DNA from: Onchidella celtica
Lineage: Eukaryota; Mollusca; Gastropoda; Systellommatophora; Onchidiidae
DNA length: 64,000 bases
NCBI GenBank assembly: GCA_963931925.1
Contig: OZ007581.1
Coordinates: 27,707,312 to 27,771,311 of the forward strand
Reading direction: 5' to 3'
The notes under the pieces were generated by a model, which saw only the letters and a program-made list of their open reading frames with translations, searched no databases and was not told where the DNA came from. Shown here piece by piece: positions 1 through 38,541 of the stretch (within the stretch, counting starts at the first letter, position 1; every line of letters starts with the position of its first letter). A program made the position numbers and the translations under genes.

Positions 1-26753
<26,753 letters not shown>

Positions 26754-27311
26754 GACTGTAGGGATTCAAGTGTGAACAGTGATAACAGTGTTAAAAGGTC
26801 ACTTGTTGATATATTTTTTGTTCTGACGACAATGAGTCCTCAAGAATATGGGTCCTCTAGATAATTCCTCATTCCACAATGTGATTCTGAGTCCAATGAG
26901 CTGTTATGAATGGGAGACTTTTATCCTCTTCAGAAAGTGTGGCCCCACGTTGAATTTTTATCTGAACTCAAGTGTTGTAATGGTTTTCCATAACTTTTTT
27001 TTTTCTGATGAAGACAACTTTGGGCAAGGGCTTTCAGTCTCTAGTTTAAAGCTTAGTTTTATTTTAGTCTGATCAGGGCTGTCTTCTGGCTGAGATGAGT
27101 TCCTCTGTCTTTCTGTCAACTGTGACTTACACTGGGCTTCTTCTTTAGGTCTGTTGCCCAGTGTCCTCTCACACTGAAATGAGAAAACAACACATTAAGG
27201 GTTAACTAAGTGATAAATTTTGACCTGGTCAAACTTTTTTGCTGAAACTTATAATTCCTTTCTGACCCATTTTACCAAACCATACAGTTTAATATTACCC
27301 CATACATTAAG

Positions 27312-27505
27312 CAAAAAAGGTCCCCAATCAACAACCCTACGAAATCTGACGTGTAGGATTAACGTCAAGTTTGCACATAGAAATGATATCGTTCCTGTGC
27401 AGATCTGCTGGTTACGATCGCCCCGAGGTCGGTTTGATGTTGATAATCCGCCCCTACGGCAATCCTACCAATCTTACGTTGGATTGACGTAGTCATGCTG
27501 GCTGG
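27312..27505 (+). repeat. Dispersed repeat family D, copy 3
   Basis: This is the third copy, 5' of GGT. It runs from AATCAACAACCCTACG through CGGTTTGATGTTGATAATCC to GGATTGACGTAGTCATGCTG. No open frame is shared with the other copies. Confidence 0.55.
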
Positions 27506-30142
27506 ATTAGGCGGTGTATGTGGCCCTCATGATAAATTCCACGGATCGCTGTGGCTGCAAGATGAAAGGGAAGGGGTCGCGGTGGGGGGTCGGAAAAACG
27601 CTTTTGTGGCGACATAACATGATAGTAGGCCTACAATATCTACACGTACGTTTGTATCTGCATGATGCAAAAGAACAACAGTACATGTACTAGTATTGTG
27701 CCCACCATCAAAGACACAGTCATCGTAACTGGCAAGGATGACATGCTCGCCAAAGTGTTTAACTTTTGTTATGACCACCTAATGCAGCTGATAGGTAAAC
27801 ACAATAACTTGAATACTCTAGTCTACTTTAAATGACTGAACCCAATGGCAGCTCCATTGCCCTCATGCGCATTTCTACCAGTACAGTCCAGAACGGCTTT
27901 TTTTGGCGTGGGTGCTTCCTCTTATGATAACAGTGCACCAGCACGATCCCCACACAATTCCCTTACCTATTTCTTTCTTAGTAATGCAGTTTCAAGCATT
28001 ATCATGCAGTACGATCAGAGAGTATAGATCTAAATCTATACTCTCTGGTACGATACTGTGTAAATGGTGCGATTTATCACGAAGCACACAAAACCGCACA
28101 AATAGAAAGCCGCCTATTTTGATCTTCCAGAATTACAGCGAGGGGTATTTGCCATTTTGCCGATAAGGTTTTGTCACGAAAGTGGTTCTCCCACTCATAA
28201 CTTCATAATATATAAAAGTGTCATTCCAATCGGTAAAAACTTTTCGAGATAATGTATTTGTGACGTAATGTTTTATGCGTTTTAGCCCTTCTGCCCGCCG
28301 AACTTCGATCCTCTTTTTCTCGAAAAGGCAAAAAATGCACATACAACAATGTGGCAAACAGCCGACAACAAACAGCACGCAATACGACAACGATTCATGG
28401 CCGTGTATGATGTAGAATGCTATCTGAAGGCTGGAAGCTTATAGCTGAATGAGGGATGAAACCGTTATCCTGGAGGGATGCCCCCCCCCCACACACACAC
28501 ACACACACAAAATACATCTTTTAGATTTTTTTTTTTTAGTTTATACTACCTTACACCGGAGGTAATTTCATAAAATTTGGTCACAAGGTCACGAAGTTTT
28601 AGGTGCTTACACGTTCACCCTTTAGCTTCATAATAGTAACATTTATTTTTCTTCTGTTTATTTATTTATTTCAGGAAAGTATGCTGTGGGATTATATAAA
28701 AAGTGATATTATCGGTACATGTGTCATCTAATGAAATCGTAAAATAGTCCATGCAAAATGCCATTTCAAGATGATGAACATCAAGCCCTTTTCAAGGACA
28801 CTCATCATTCCAATGGCCGTGCAGCGTGAGCTCGCACAACGCACCAGTTCATTTGGCCGCGGACACAAAAAGTCCTCTTAATGGCTACACTACATGGCCA
28901 AGCCTATACCAGTATATAACGAGTAATCAAATTAATTTCACCCAGGGATGGATTAACCATCAAGCAAAATAAGCACGTGCTATAGGCATCAAGGGAAGGG
29001 AATTTTCATTGCCTTATTTACCATGGACGCGAAACTATAAATAGGCCCCCACAATAATGAAAAAAAATAAAGTATCTGGTGGCGTATAAGACCCGTTTTT
29101 TTTTTTTCATGATTTAATTTTGTTTTGAATTACAATTACCGTATATGGAGGAACCAAAATCTTTTAAGTGCTTAGAGCTTCTAAAGGTCTTAATCCGGGC
29201 CTGATTTCACCATACTCCAACAGTCTATAAGAAGCACGCTCCAGTTTTCACTCCCAACATAACAACTAATGTCCATCTAGTCGGTAAGGGGAAAAAATGA
29301 TTGAAAAAGTTTGTTACGATACATATATCGGCCGCCAGCCAAGAGGTCCAATTGTTGAAAAATTATTTTTACCTATACGTACGTACCATAGATCACACTT
29401 GTGAACGGTACGTACCCCAAGTTTTTCGCTTTAGGGCTACGTATTTTAAAGCCTTTTGTGACTCCAGGGCTAAAGAGCTCCTCCTGAAGTACTCCTAACA
29501 GTTATAGCCTTAATTAATTATTCTTTCAGATTTTCTTTTTGTTTTCCTCCTGTCTTTTTTGGTTGAAAGGGTAAGCGGCAGGGTTAGGGATTCGATAACA
29601 TTTAGGGCCGAGGATAAGGATGGGATTAGGGATGGGTACGTAAACGTACGTGCCGCTAGCGCAAAACGCTTGGGTTACTTACGTACGCTACGTACAAGCA
29701 AAGATACTAGATAGATGGTACAAGTCCAGTTTTTTTAAAAATACAAGAAACAACAACAACAACAACAAAATGAGTTATGAATGCCCAGGGCAGCGATCCT
29801 ATCCAAACAAAAAACCTCACAGCTGTAAATAAGGACTTTTTACACACTGTATTATTTTAGCAGCTGTGGTTCAGGACGTTGTTTCTGCCACACATTATAC
29901 TCAGCAGGATGACTTACAGTATTAATATTGAACTTCAAAGACTGCACCTGTTGCTGATGTGGAAATAAACACTTTACGGTGTCACTTGAAGTACGGAAAT
30001 GTTGTGTTTATGTGCAACACCTTTCAGCCAGCCTTTGAGTGGTTGATAGTAATGATACATTGTAAGTATATATTATTATTATGATATATATATACGTATT
30101 TTCTCGCTTTCGCCGGGAGTCAGACAAACAGAAAGGTTGACT

Positions 30143-30263
<121 letters not shown>

Positions 30264-30590
30264 GATTATGACAACATACCTCTGCTATACATATAATCCC
30301 CCTCTTGTACAGAATGACAAAGCAAGAAAATCTAGCACAAATCTAACTGATCTAACCCTGTAGTGCCACCAGCTAGACAGGTAACTGCCAGGCCGCCCCG
30401 GACGCTTGCACTGCAGTGTGGTGTGATAGGCCCAACTTGACCGAATAATAAAATTGATGGCAGTTAGCGCTGTCAGAAAGGCGGTTAACAATAGTGAAAC
30501 AAGAGTCTAAAAGCCCTATTTCTCTTTATTTACTGTCATTTAGATCAAAATATAACAGTTTTAAGGAGCATGATAAAGGGAGGATGTAAG

Positions 30591-30677
30591 AAGAGAGAGA
30601 GAGAGAGGAAGACAGAGAGACAGAGAGGGAGAGAAAGAGAGAGAGACAGACAGACAAAAAGAGACAGGGAGAGAGGC

Positions 30678-30714
<37 letters not shown>

Positions 30715-30765
30715 GTGAGAGAGAGAGAAAGAAAGAGAGAGAGAGAGAAAGAGAGAGAGAGAGGT
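30591..30765 (+). repeat. (GA)n / (GACA)n low-complexity tract
   Basis: The tract has alternating GAGA and GACAGACA blocks on the plus strand. The open frames in this interval, Ser/Leu/Cys-rich on one strand and Arg/Glu-rich on the other, are artefacts of the repeat. Confidence 0.95.
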
Positions 30766-31454
30766 GGCTTCTAAAAAGAACTGGGATTTACTGATTGACT
30801 TAATTAGTAAAGTGAAGATGTCCGATGAATGCATCTCCTGTTTCAGTTGTTATTTGTATGATAAAAACGACTGATTTCTATTTTTGCGCACTTTCGTATT
30901 TTCCTTTCCTTGTACTGAATTCGTTCTCACAGTCCATCAAAAGATGAAGTCGAATGTTCACTAAAAGACTGATAATAAAGATTATCGTAAGAGTCATAGC
31001 ACAGAGCCATTTCTTTTCCGCTTCCCGTATGTTGCCTCTGTTATCTTGAGTACAGCGATCTTGAAGTACGAGGACTTTACCACGTGCACTCGGCTATCAT
31101 CAGCTGTATGTAGGCCTAACTGTGTGACTCGGCATCTTTTGCGCGATGCCGGGGTGCTAGAATCATGGCACGTCACAACTACTGTCAGCTAGCAGAGTGG
31201 TTGATAAAGCTTACACAAAACATTTCCACTGAAGAACGCCAAATTGGGTCAGCATTATAATGCAGGCAAACTCGTTGGCAACCCATATACAGTTCAATCC
31301 ACTGGCACAACTATGACTGTTAGTGTGACGAATGTCACTAATTTGTTATGTTCTAGTCTGGTGGTGGCCAAATGAAAGGCCTTTCATTACAAAATTCGGC
31401 CACTTTCAGAATAGGGACTGGTTTAGAGAACTCAAATTATAGAAATAAGCATAC

Positions 31455-32619
31455 TGTCACAAATCCCAGACTGGGAGATGTAATAAGTTATGACAGGACA
31501 ACAATCACGAACAAACAAGTTAACACTTAACAGAACAATCCATCAGACTCACACATTTATTAAACATAATTATACATATAATAGCGCAATTACATATATT
31601 ATATTATTGAAATGACTGCCGTACAACGGCCTTATTCTCACACACACGCTCCCTCGGATCCACAATCCGGTAGTTACTCCTAAAGGCACTTCGGCCTCAG
31701 CCTCTCCCCTCAGGGCCTTAATAGTACATTAATGATTCACTGGCACCGCAGTCTCTCAATATCACCTTCCTATTGTCATACACCTTAGCACTCCCCTCGC
31801 ACCTCCGCAGGGCAATAACACATTATTATTTCCATAGCCATCAACATGGCAACAACATAATATCAGTTCACTAGCCTATCAACATGGCAACAACATATCT
31901 ACGTCCCTGTCCGTGGCCTGACTGCCACGACTTTATGTGCCTCTACTGTCCTGCACTGACAGCCTCACTTCTGGCCTATGTGTGGCCTCCGGCCCTATGC
32001 TGGCCTATCCCCTGTGCTCATCGAGGTGGCTCTGCGGCCCGTCCCCGACACCTACAAGAATAACATTACATTGGTATAATACCCTACCATTTCTATTCAC
32101 TCCACCTCTCCTTACAATCCATGAAGCGTACACACACTAGTTCACCTTTCACTCACCACACATCTTACGGTAACACACCTCCATCGGAGTACACACTACT
32201 CACTCGCGCTACAAATCCATGAACTCACTTTCATCTATCGCTCGTGGCGCACATTGCTATATCCAATATCAAGGACTTCCACATTCCTCACATATACTTA
32301 TTTACATCATGGTAATAGACGAATATAATATAATACATCAATCATAATAATCAATCAACGTTCTACATACCAGTCATAACTGGAAAGACTCTCACTAGTC
32401 TTCTCGACTGCTTCCTTTTATCTCTGCCCGATGGGCTATTATTCACAGATCCGCTCCCTAGGACCTTCTAACTTGCAGTGATAGTTATACAGCGCTTTCG
32501 CCTCCTTCAGACCCCCCACTCATGACGTGCACGACTTTTCTTCCCTGTCTCCGTGCGTTAATTTTACTCTCCTCCTTTCCCCCCGTAATTATTAACTATC
32601 GCTCACTCCACTCGTGACA
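31455..32619 (-). repeat. 3' LTR of the Gmr1-type element
   Basis: It has the same length and sequence as the 5' LTR. Its outer edge is marked by the CATAC target duplication and its inner edge by the polypurine tract. Confidence 0.95.
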
Positions 32620-32633
32620 TCATCCCCCACCCC
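32620..32633 (-). promoter_or_regulatory. Polypurine tract of the Gmr1-type element
   Basis: The minus strand reads GGGGTGGGGGATGA immediately upstream of the 3' LTR. It is the expected primer for plus-strand DNA synthesis and confirms the element's orientation. Confidence 0.75.
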
Positions 32634-32977
32634 AAAAAAATTAATGCAATTAATTTCAAATCGCATCAAGATGACTGTCAACGAGTGAGCGTGAGCAATA
32701 CCTACACTAGAAAAATGACCTATCAGTTCCCCCAGTATATAAAATACCGAAATCAGGGAAAAATATGGGGATCAATATGGTCTGAAATATGCATATATGT
32801 GTCACCTCATGAATAGCTAACTAAACACAATATCTAATACAGAATCAAAAACCATTCAACCTATCAATCATTCTTCATATCATATATTTTATAATGTCAA
32901 TATTTTAAAGTCGACTCATTCACAGAGATCCTGTCAATGTTCCTGTCCTCCGATGTATAAGCTCCCGAAATCTTCCC

Positions 32978-35900
32978 CTAGGCTCGACTAAGGTAGTCGG
33001 CGATATGATTGCTGGTTCCTGGAATTGGTTGAATAACGAAGGTATACGGCTGCAAAGCCAATGCCCATCTAGACAAGCGTGGGCTGGACGAACGATTCTT
33101 CGACAAAAATGTCAGTGGCTTGTGGTCTGTCTGGATACAAAATTCTCGTCCCATGAGATAACGTCCTAGTTTCTGGACGGACCAGACAATGGCAAGACAC
33201 TCACGCTCTATCACAGAATACTTTCTTTCTCTCTGCAATAACTTCCTACTGACATAACATACAGGATGGAGACATTCGTTCTTCTCCTGTAGAAGACAAG
33301 CGCCGACACCAGAGTCCGACGCATCCGTTCTGAGGATAAAATTTGATCGAAAATCGGGTAATATCAGAATGGGTGACGATGATAATGCTGTCACCAAATT
33401 ATCAAATGATGTCTGACATTCAGACGTCCACTGGACCTTATCGGGTTGTCCCTTCTTAGTAAGGTCAGTAAGAGAAGATGACAAGGAGGAAAAATTTGGA
33501 ATGAACTTTCTATAATAATTTAAAATCCCGACTAAGCTTCTGACTTGTTTCTTTGTTTTAGGGATTTGCAACCCTACTAACTTGTCAATTTTTGTTTCTT
33601 CAGGTCTCTGAACACCTCTACCCACAATATGTCCTAAGAATATTATCTCTGGACATGCCAAATCCATCTTTGCGGGTTTAGCAGTTAACCCAAAATGGCG
33701 TAATCGTTGAAAAATTACTGTTAGTGTCTGAATATGATCAGACCATGTCGACGTATGGCATGCTATATCATCAAAGAATGACACGACATTAGGTATGTCC
33801 TTCAACACCAATCTCATTAATCGTGCAAACGTCGCTGGTGCGTTTACCAACCCAAATGGCATGACCTTAAATTGGAATAATCCAATGGGCGTTTGGAACG
33901 CCGTGTATTGTTTAGACTCCTCAGTAAGCGGGATTTCCCAATACCCTTTCGTCAAATCAATCTTGGAAAACCACGTGGACCCGGCCAATGAAGCTATTAA
34001 TTCCTCCTGAAACGGAATAGGCTCCCTATCGCCTACCGTAATAGTGTTCAATCTTCGAAAATCAATACAGAACCGCACCGATCCATCAAGTTTCTTCACG
34101 AGGACGATGGGTGATGAATACGGCGATGTTGATGGTTCTATCACATCTAACTTCAACATTGACTCAACTTCCTTTATGACCCTATCCCTCGACGAAAAAG
34201 GCAACGGATACGGTCTAAGAAATACAGGCTTATCGGAAGTCAACTTTATTTGGTGCTGGATCACCGTAGTGCGACCCGGCAAATCCGTAACAACATCCGG
34301 AAATGACGCTAACAGGGTCTCAAGTTCCCCACTCCTTGAACTCGTAAGGTCAGGGTTAATTTTTACGTCCCTGTAACCTTGTGTCGGAGTTAACTCCGGC
34401 AATTGAATTTGTAACTCTTCCTGCGCCTCGGTGTCGCTTACGTCACAGTCCAACTGGTCTACGACCCCCGTACAAGCAGTAGAGAAGACAGTCTCCTCTG
34501 GTCTTGTCTGTGCACACAGATACTGTGGTCTCTCATAAAATCTCTGTAGCATATTAACATGGAAAACCTTACTCGCTCCATCAATGTGGATAGCGTAATC
34601 TACCTTTGAAACAACTCGCTCAATAACATAAGGACCTTTCCATGTCATCAATAACTTATTATGGTCCGTAGGTAACAACAACAGAACCTTGTCTCCTGGC
34701 TTAAAAATTCTCAGTTTGGACCCTCTATCTTTATAGTCTTTTGCTCTTTTCGAAGCGATACTAGACGCTTCTTCTGCTATAGTGCGCGCTGCAGATAGTC
34801 TTTCTCTTAAATCAACAAGGTACTGAAACACCGAAATCTGCTCATCGTCTCCCGATGATGGCGACGTCATCATGTCCCGAAGAACATCAGTTGGGCCCCT
34901 GGGACTACGACCGTACATCATTTCGAACGGCGAGAATCCCGTTGACTCCTGCCGTACCTCTCTGTACGCGAATAACACTGCAGGGATATATCTATCCCAA
35001 TCTTTAGGGCGATCCGCAGCTACCTTACGCAGCATCGACTTTAACGTCGAGTTCAATCTCTCGCACATGCCATTAGCCTGCGGATGATAAGGGGTGGTAG
35101 TGATGGGTTGTATACTGAATAAGCGGAACAATTCCTTCATCATCTGCGACGTAAATTGCGCGCCCCTATCAGACAGAATTTGCTCTGGTATTCCTACCCT
35201 AGCGAAAATTGCAAACAACGCTTCCGCGACTGCCTCAGACGTTATGGTCCGCAGAGGAACCGCCTCTGGCCATCTCGTAGCATTACATATGACCGTTAAG
35301 AAAAATCGATTCCCCCTATCGGTCGCTGGGTGAATGGGGCCAACAAGGTCTATCGAGACCTCTTTAAACGGTTCCGAGACCGTGGGGATCTTCTGAAGAG
35401 GAGCCTGGGGTGTACGACCCTTATGCGTCGTCTTTTGGCACGCACTGCACGTCTTACAATAGACCTGCACATCTCTGTGGATCGATGGCCAGTAAAAATT
35501 TTTAAGAACCCTTTCTTTGGTTCTAGCTATCCCCATATGACCCGCTAATGGGACATCATGTGCCAAATGCAATACTGTTGCGATCAGCAACGCTGGCACA
35601 ACGACCTGCTTTAAAATGGAGGACACCGTTACATACTTACGGAACAGAATGCCCGCCTGAACAAAAAAAGAAGATGACCCGTTCTTATATCTCCTCGTTT
35701 TCTCGGTTCGCGCTTCCCCAAAACATGGGTTTAATGATGGGTCCTCCCTTTGTAATTTCGCCAAGCGCTCTGGCGTGATATCTAGGTTGACCGCTGGCGT
35801 AGCCAAAGGTCTAATCTTGTCTTTATCGGCTACCCGTCGGCGTGTTTCGACCGCGGCGCAAAAGTCAATACCTTTTGATTGCGACCATGCTTGCACGTTC

Positions 35901-37591
35901 TCATCGGAAGGGGAAACTACCCGGGATACATTCCCAATGATGAGCTGGGCGCCTGGAAAACAACCAACGACTGCTTCGACTTCCCCGCTAAGGAAAGGTG
36001 TATCTATCATTATTTTTGCCATGGGTAATTTCTCAATGGCCCCCGAAAATTGGATGCACGGGACAGTCTCACCTGTAAGCTGTGAATCCCGAATGCAGTC
36101 CCTATGCACTCCCACAACGGTAGATCCTGTATCTCGTAAAACCGAGACCGGTTCGTCCCCAACAAACCCCGGATAAACCCTAAGACCACCTCCTGTATGA
36201 CATGAATTTATAACGGGGATCTTTCTCCCACAAGGTAAAACACCGGAAGATAATAACTTCTCACAACTGGGACACTTAGAATACTGTCCGCCTCCGTTGT
36301 CCGATGTAACGCACGCAGCCGCATGATGAAATTTATTTGGGGAACATGGACTGGAGCTACTGTCCACGTTCGCCGCTATCCTACCTGCAGGGCAGTTCAC
36401 GCTGATGTGATCTGCTCTTCCGCAGTTCCAACACTTCGCGGCCCTACACTCGCGCGAAAAGTGACCCACGCGTCCGCAAGTCCAACACTCCGCTCCCTGT
36501 GCTGCTCTAGGCCTGGGTCCCCGTGACCCCTCGCGACCGGAACTAGAGTCCCTATGCCGTCGGTCATCGGCAAAGGTCACAAGTCGGCCCCGGCCATTAC
36601 CGCGACCTAGCCCTCCTGCTCGGTCAAACTTACCGGATCCATATGCCGGTGATTGGTGATAGCCCCTACGCTGCCCCTGGGCTTGCCCGCTATAGGCACC
36701 ACGCTGACGCGACCTGTCCCTAAGTCCTGCCGGCGACCCCTCGACAACGGCGACGTAGCCAGCATCTTGGACGTACGCCCTGGCGACTGGTTTGGACGGA
36801 TGCGCCGTACGGTATGCCTCCGCCAACTTAGACGCCTCCTGCACCGTCGCGGGTTCGTTCTCTTTCAGGAAAGCCACCAGATCTTTGTGGCACGACGCGT
36901 ACAGCTGGTCACGGATCATTAGGTCTTTCAGTTTAGCGAAATCCGTGCCCACATGCGCCAAGTCTACCCAGTTCGCGAAATACTCAGTTAGTCTCGCGAC
37001 GAAGGCAGCAAAGTCCTCCCTGGTATCTGCACGTGCTCGCCTAAACTGCTCCCGGAAGTATTCCTCGGTACGCGCAAATCGGCGAAGCAGCAAAGCCTTC
37101 AGCTTATCGTAATCTTGTACGTCTTCGCGCTGTAGCTCTTTAAAGTATGTTAACGCTCGCCCCTGCAATAGCGACGCCAGGTACGTGGCCCATAATTCCT
37201 TATTTTCCCCCCATTGCAATTGTGCGTTCAGTTCGAACCTGTAAAGGAAGGCGTCTATGTCGTCCTTCCGGTCGTCGAACGTAGGGAGCTTAATCCTAAC
37301 GCCACCTTTATTGTGTACCTGCCGCTCAACCGTTTCTGTTGGCGCACTCTTTTTGATTTCCAACTCCGCTATTCTTACTCGCGCGTCTGTCTCCCGCTCT
37401 TGAGCTTCTATCTCCTTCAACCTTATCTCCTGCTCCCTTTCCTTAACCTGTCTCTCCTGCTCCTCTCGCTCTCTATCCTTAGCACGCTCATCGCGCATTT
37501 CTGCCTGCTGTTCTTTAATCCAGCCGCGTAGCTCCTCTCCCTCCAGGCCAAGTTCCTTACCCAACTTCATTAGTTGTTGGAGTTCCGCCAT
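32978..37591 (-). CDS. Gag-Pol polyprotein of the Gmr1-type retrotransposon, intact
   Basis: This is a single 1537-codon frame. Residues 15-80 are a charged coiled coil and 95-265 the capsid-like retrotransposon Gag. Two CCHC knuckles follow (C369-C372-H377-C382 and C387-C390-H395-C400), then an aspartic protease with DTG at 487-489. Integrase comes next: HHCC finger H678/H685/C715/C718, catalytic D748, D808 and E844, and the GPY/F motif WKGPY at about 984-988. Reverse transcriptase (about 1115-1400) carries the active-site box FFDD at 1272-1275 in place of the usual YxDD. RNase H (about 1410-1535) has D1423, E1464 and D1489. No stop or frameshift separates gag from pol, so expression must rely on proteolysis. 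All catalytic residues are present, so the enzymes could be functional. Confidence 0.97.
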   Translation of the reverse strand: MAELQQLMKLGKELGLEGEELRGWIKEQQAEMRDERAKDREREEQERQVKEREQEIRLKEIEAQERETDARVRIAELEIKKSAPTETVERQVHNKGGVRIKLPTFDDRKDDIDAFLYRFELNAQLQWGENKELWATYLASLLQGRALTYFKELQREDVQDYDKLKALLLRRFARTEEYFREQFRRARADTREDFAAFVARLTEYFANWVDLAHVGTDFAKLKDLMIRDQLYASCHKDLVAFLKENEPATVQEASKLAEAYRTAHPSKPVARAYVQDAGYVAVVEGSPAGLRDRSRQRGAYSGQAQGQRRGYHQSPAYGSGKFDRAGGLGRGNGRGRLVTFADDRRHRDSSSGREGSRGPRPRAAQGAECWTCGRVGHFSRECRAAKCWNCGRADHISVNCPAGRIAANVDSSSSPCSPNKFHHAAACVTSDNGGGQYSKCPSCEKLLSSGVLPCGRKIPVINSCHTGGGLRVYPGFVGDEPVSVLRDTGSTVVGVHRDCIRDSQLTGETVPCIQFSGAIEKLPMAKIMIDTPFLSGEVEAVVGCFPGAQLIIGNVSRVVSPSDENVQAWSQSKGIDFCAAVETRRRVADKDKIRPLATPAVNLDITPERLAKLQREDPSLNPCFGEARTEKTRRYKNGSSSFFVQAGILFRKYVTVSSILKQVVVPALLIATVLHLAHDVPLAGHMGIARTKERVLKNFYWPSIHRDVQVYCKTCSACQKTTHKGRTPQAPLQKIPTVSEPFKEVSIDLVGPIHPATDRGNRFFLTVICNATRWPEAVPLRTITSEAVAEALFAIFARVGIPEQILSDRGAQFTSQMMKELFRLFSIQPITTTPYHPQANGMCERLNSTLKSMLRKVAADRPKDWDRYIPAVLFAYREVRQESTGFSPFEMMYGRSPRGPTDVLRDMMTSPSSGDDEQISVFQYLVDLRERLSAARTIAEEASSIASKRAKDYKDRGSKLRIFKPGDKVLLLLPTDHNKLLMTWKGPYVIERVVSKVDYAIHIDGASKVFHVNMLQRFYERPQYLCAQTRPEETVFSTACTGVVDQLDCDVSDTEAQEELQIQLPELTPTQGYRDVKINPDLTSSRSGELETLLASFPDVVTDLPGRTTVIQHQIKLTSDKPVFLRPYPLPFSSRDRVIKEVESMLKLDVIEPSTSPYSSPIVLVKKLDGSVRFCIDFRRLNTITVGDREPIPFQEELIASLAGSTWFSKIDLTKGYWEIPLTEESKQYTAFQTPIGLFQFKVMPFGLVNAPATFARLMRLVLKDIPNVVSFFDDIACHTSTWSDHIQTLTVIFQRLRHFGLTAKPAKMDLACPEIIFLGHIVGRGVQRPEETKIDKLVGLQIPKTKKQVRSLVGILNYYRKFIPNFSSLSSSLTDLTKKGQPDKVQWTSECQTSFDNLVTALSSSPILILPDFRSNFILRTDASDSGVGACLLQEKNECLHPVCYVSRKLLQRERKYSVIERECLAIVWSVQKLGRYLMGREFCIQTDHKPLTFLSKNRSSSPRLSRWALALQPYTFVIQPIPGTSNHIADYLSRA

Positions 37592-38541
37592 TTCACAGAT
37601 TTATGGTTATGGTATGTATTTAAAAAAACGGCCAACCTGTCGGTATGATAACTAACGACACGACCAGAGACCTGAGATCACACCAGATATAACAATACCC
37701 AATTCAGAAATTTACCTTTACAGCACAACTAATTCTATATTCATAAAATGTACTGCACTATTAATAATAAAAAAGAGTAGAAAAGACAAGAATAAGGAAA
37801 TTCAGTAGAAGGACCACAAGTACGTCAAGGACAACGAACCAGACTAGGACAAGGACCTAAAAAAGAAAATATAATGGAAAAAAATGCAACCTAACTACGC
37901 CGATTACACAACACGGTACGAACAAGAACAGAGTCTGAAAAAAAAAGAACGTATCTACAGATAGGGAGGAGAAGGACAAGAGAAACGTCTTCCTAAAACA
38001 ACGAGGAAGATAGAACGCTACAATCTAAACAAAAATACAGGTCCCTACAGAACTGTTCACTGTGATGAACGAAGTTCCAAAGTTTACCACACCTTTTTAA
38101 AAGGATAAACTAAGTTCAACACAGCAAACCCGCGCCACCGCCCGTATAATCAATTACAACGAAAACAGCAAAAACAGGGAAACAGACAGATGAAAAGACA
38201 GCCCTTAATCCAGGGTACAAAATTTTAGACTTTTACTTAACTTTCAGCCTTATGAGTTTAAGTCCTCGACCTAATCGGAGCTCTGGCTGCTTGTCTCCTC
38301 AGGCTGCACGCACACACACTGTCTCTCTGAAATTTAAGTACACATTAATACATATTCATCAAAATACATGCATCAATACATATTATTCATAAATATACAT
38401 AAATCATATCATGAAATGTCCATTCATCCAACGAACAAGACAGCACAAATACCTACTAACTAACTAACTACAACTAAATATTACGAAAATGGACGAGTCA
38501 CAATGGACGAGCCCCCAATGTCACAACGGACGAGCCCCCAG
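37592..38541 (-). other. Leader of the Gmr1-type element
   Basis: About 950 bp lies between the 5' LTR and the Gag start. It is A-rich on the plus strand, shows no coding frame, and holds the duplicated primer-binding site at its outer end. Packaging signals would be expected here but cannot be recognised. Confidence 0.7.
38504..38540 (-). other. Primer-binding site, tandemly duplicated (tRNA-Pro type)
   Basis: One base inside the 5' LTR the minus strand reads TGGGGGCTCGTCCG (38540-38527). These 14 bases equal the start of the classic tRNA-Pro primer-binding site. After TTGTGACA, the same letters as the LTR end, the motif recurs as TGGGGGCTCGTCC (38517-38504 with a trailing A). A third, shortened TTGTGAC-TCGTCCA follows at about 38489-38503. 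The period is about 23 bp. Confidence 0.75.

Noticed and set aside
30526..30834. Frames of 102 and 74 codons on opposite strands
   Set aside because: They are pure products of the GA/GACA repeat (Ser-Leu-Cys on one strand, Arg-Glu on the other).
32620..32977. Envelope gene between pol and the 3' LTR
   Set aside because: Only about 360 bp separates the pol stop from the LTR, with no open frame, so the element has no envelope.
33795..37531. Many plus-strand frames of 66-133 codons
   Set aside because: They are antisense shadows of the intact Gag-Pol frame.
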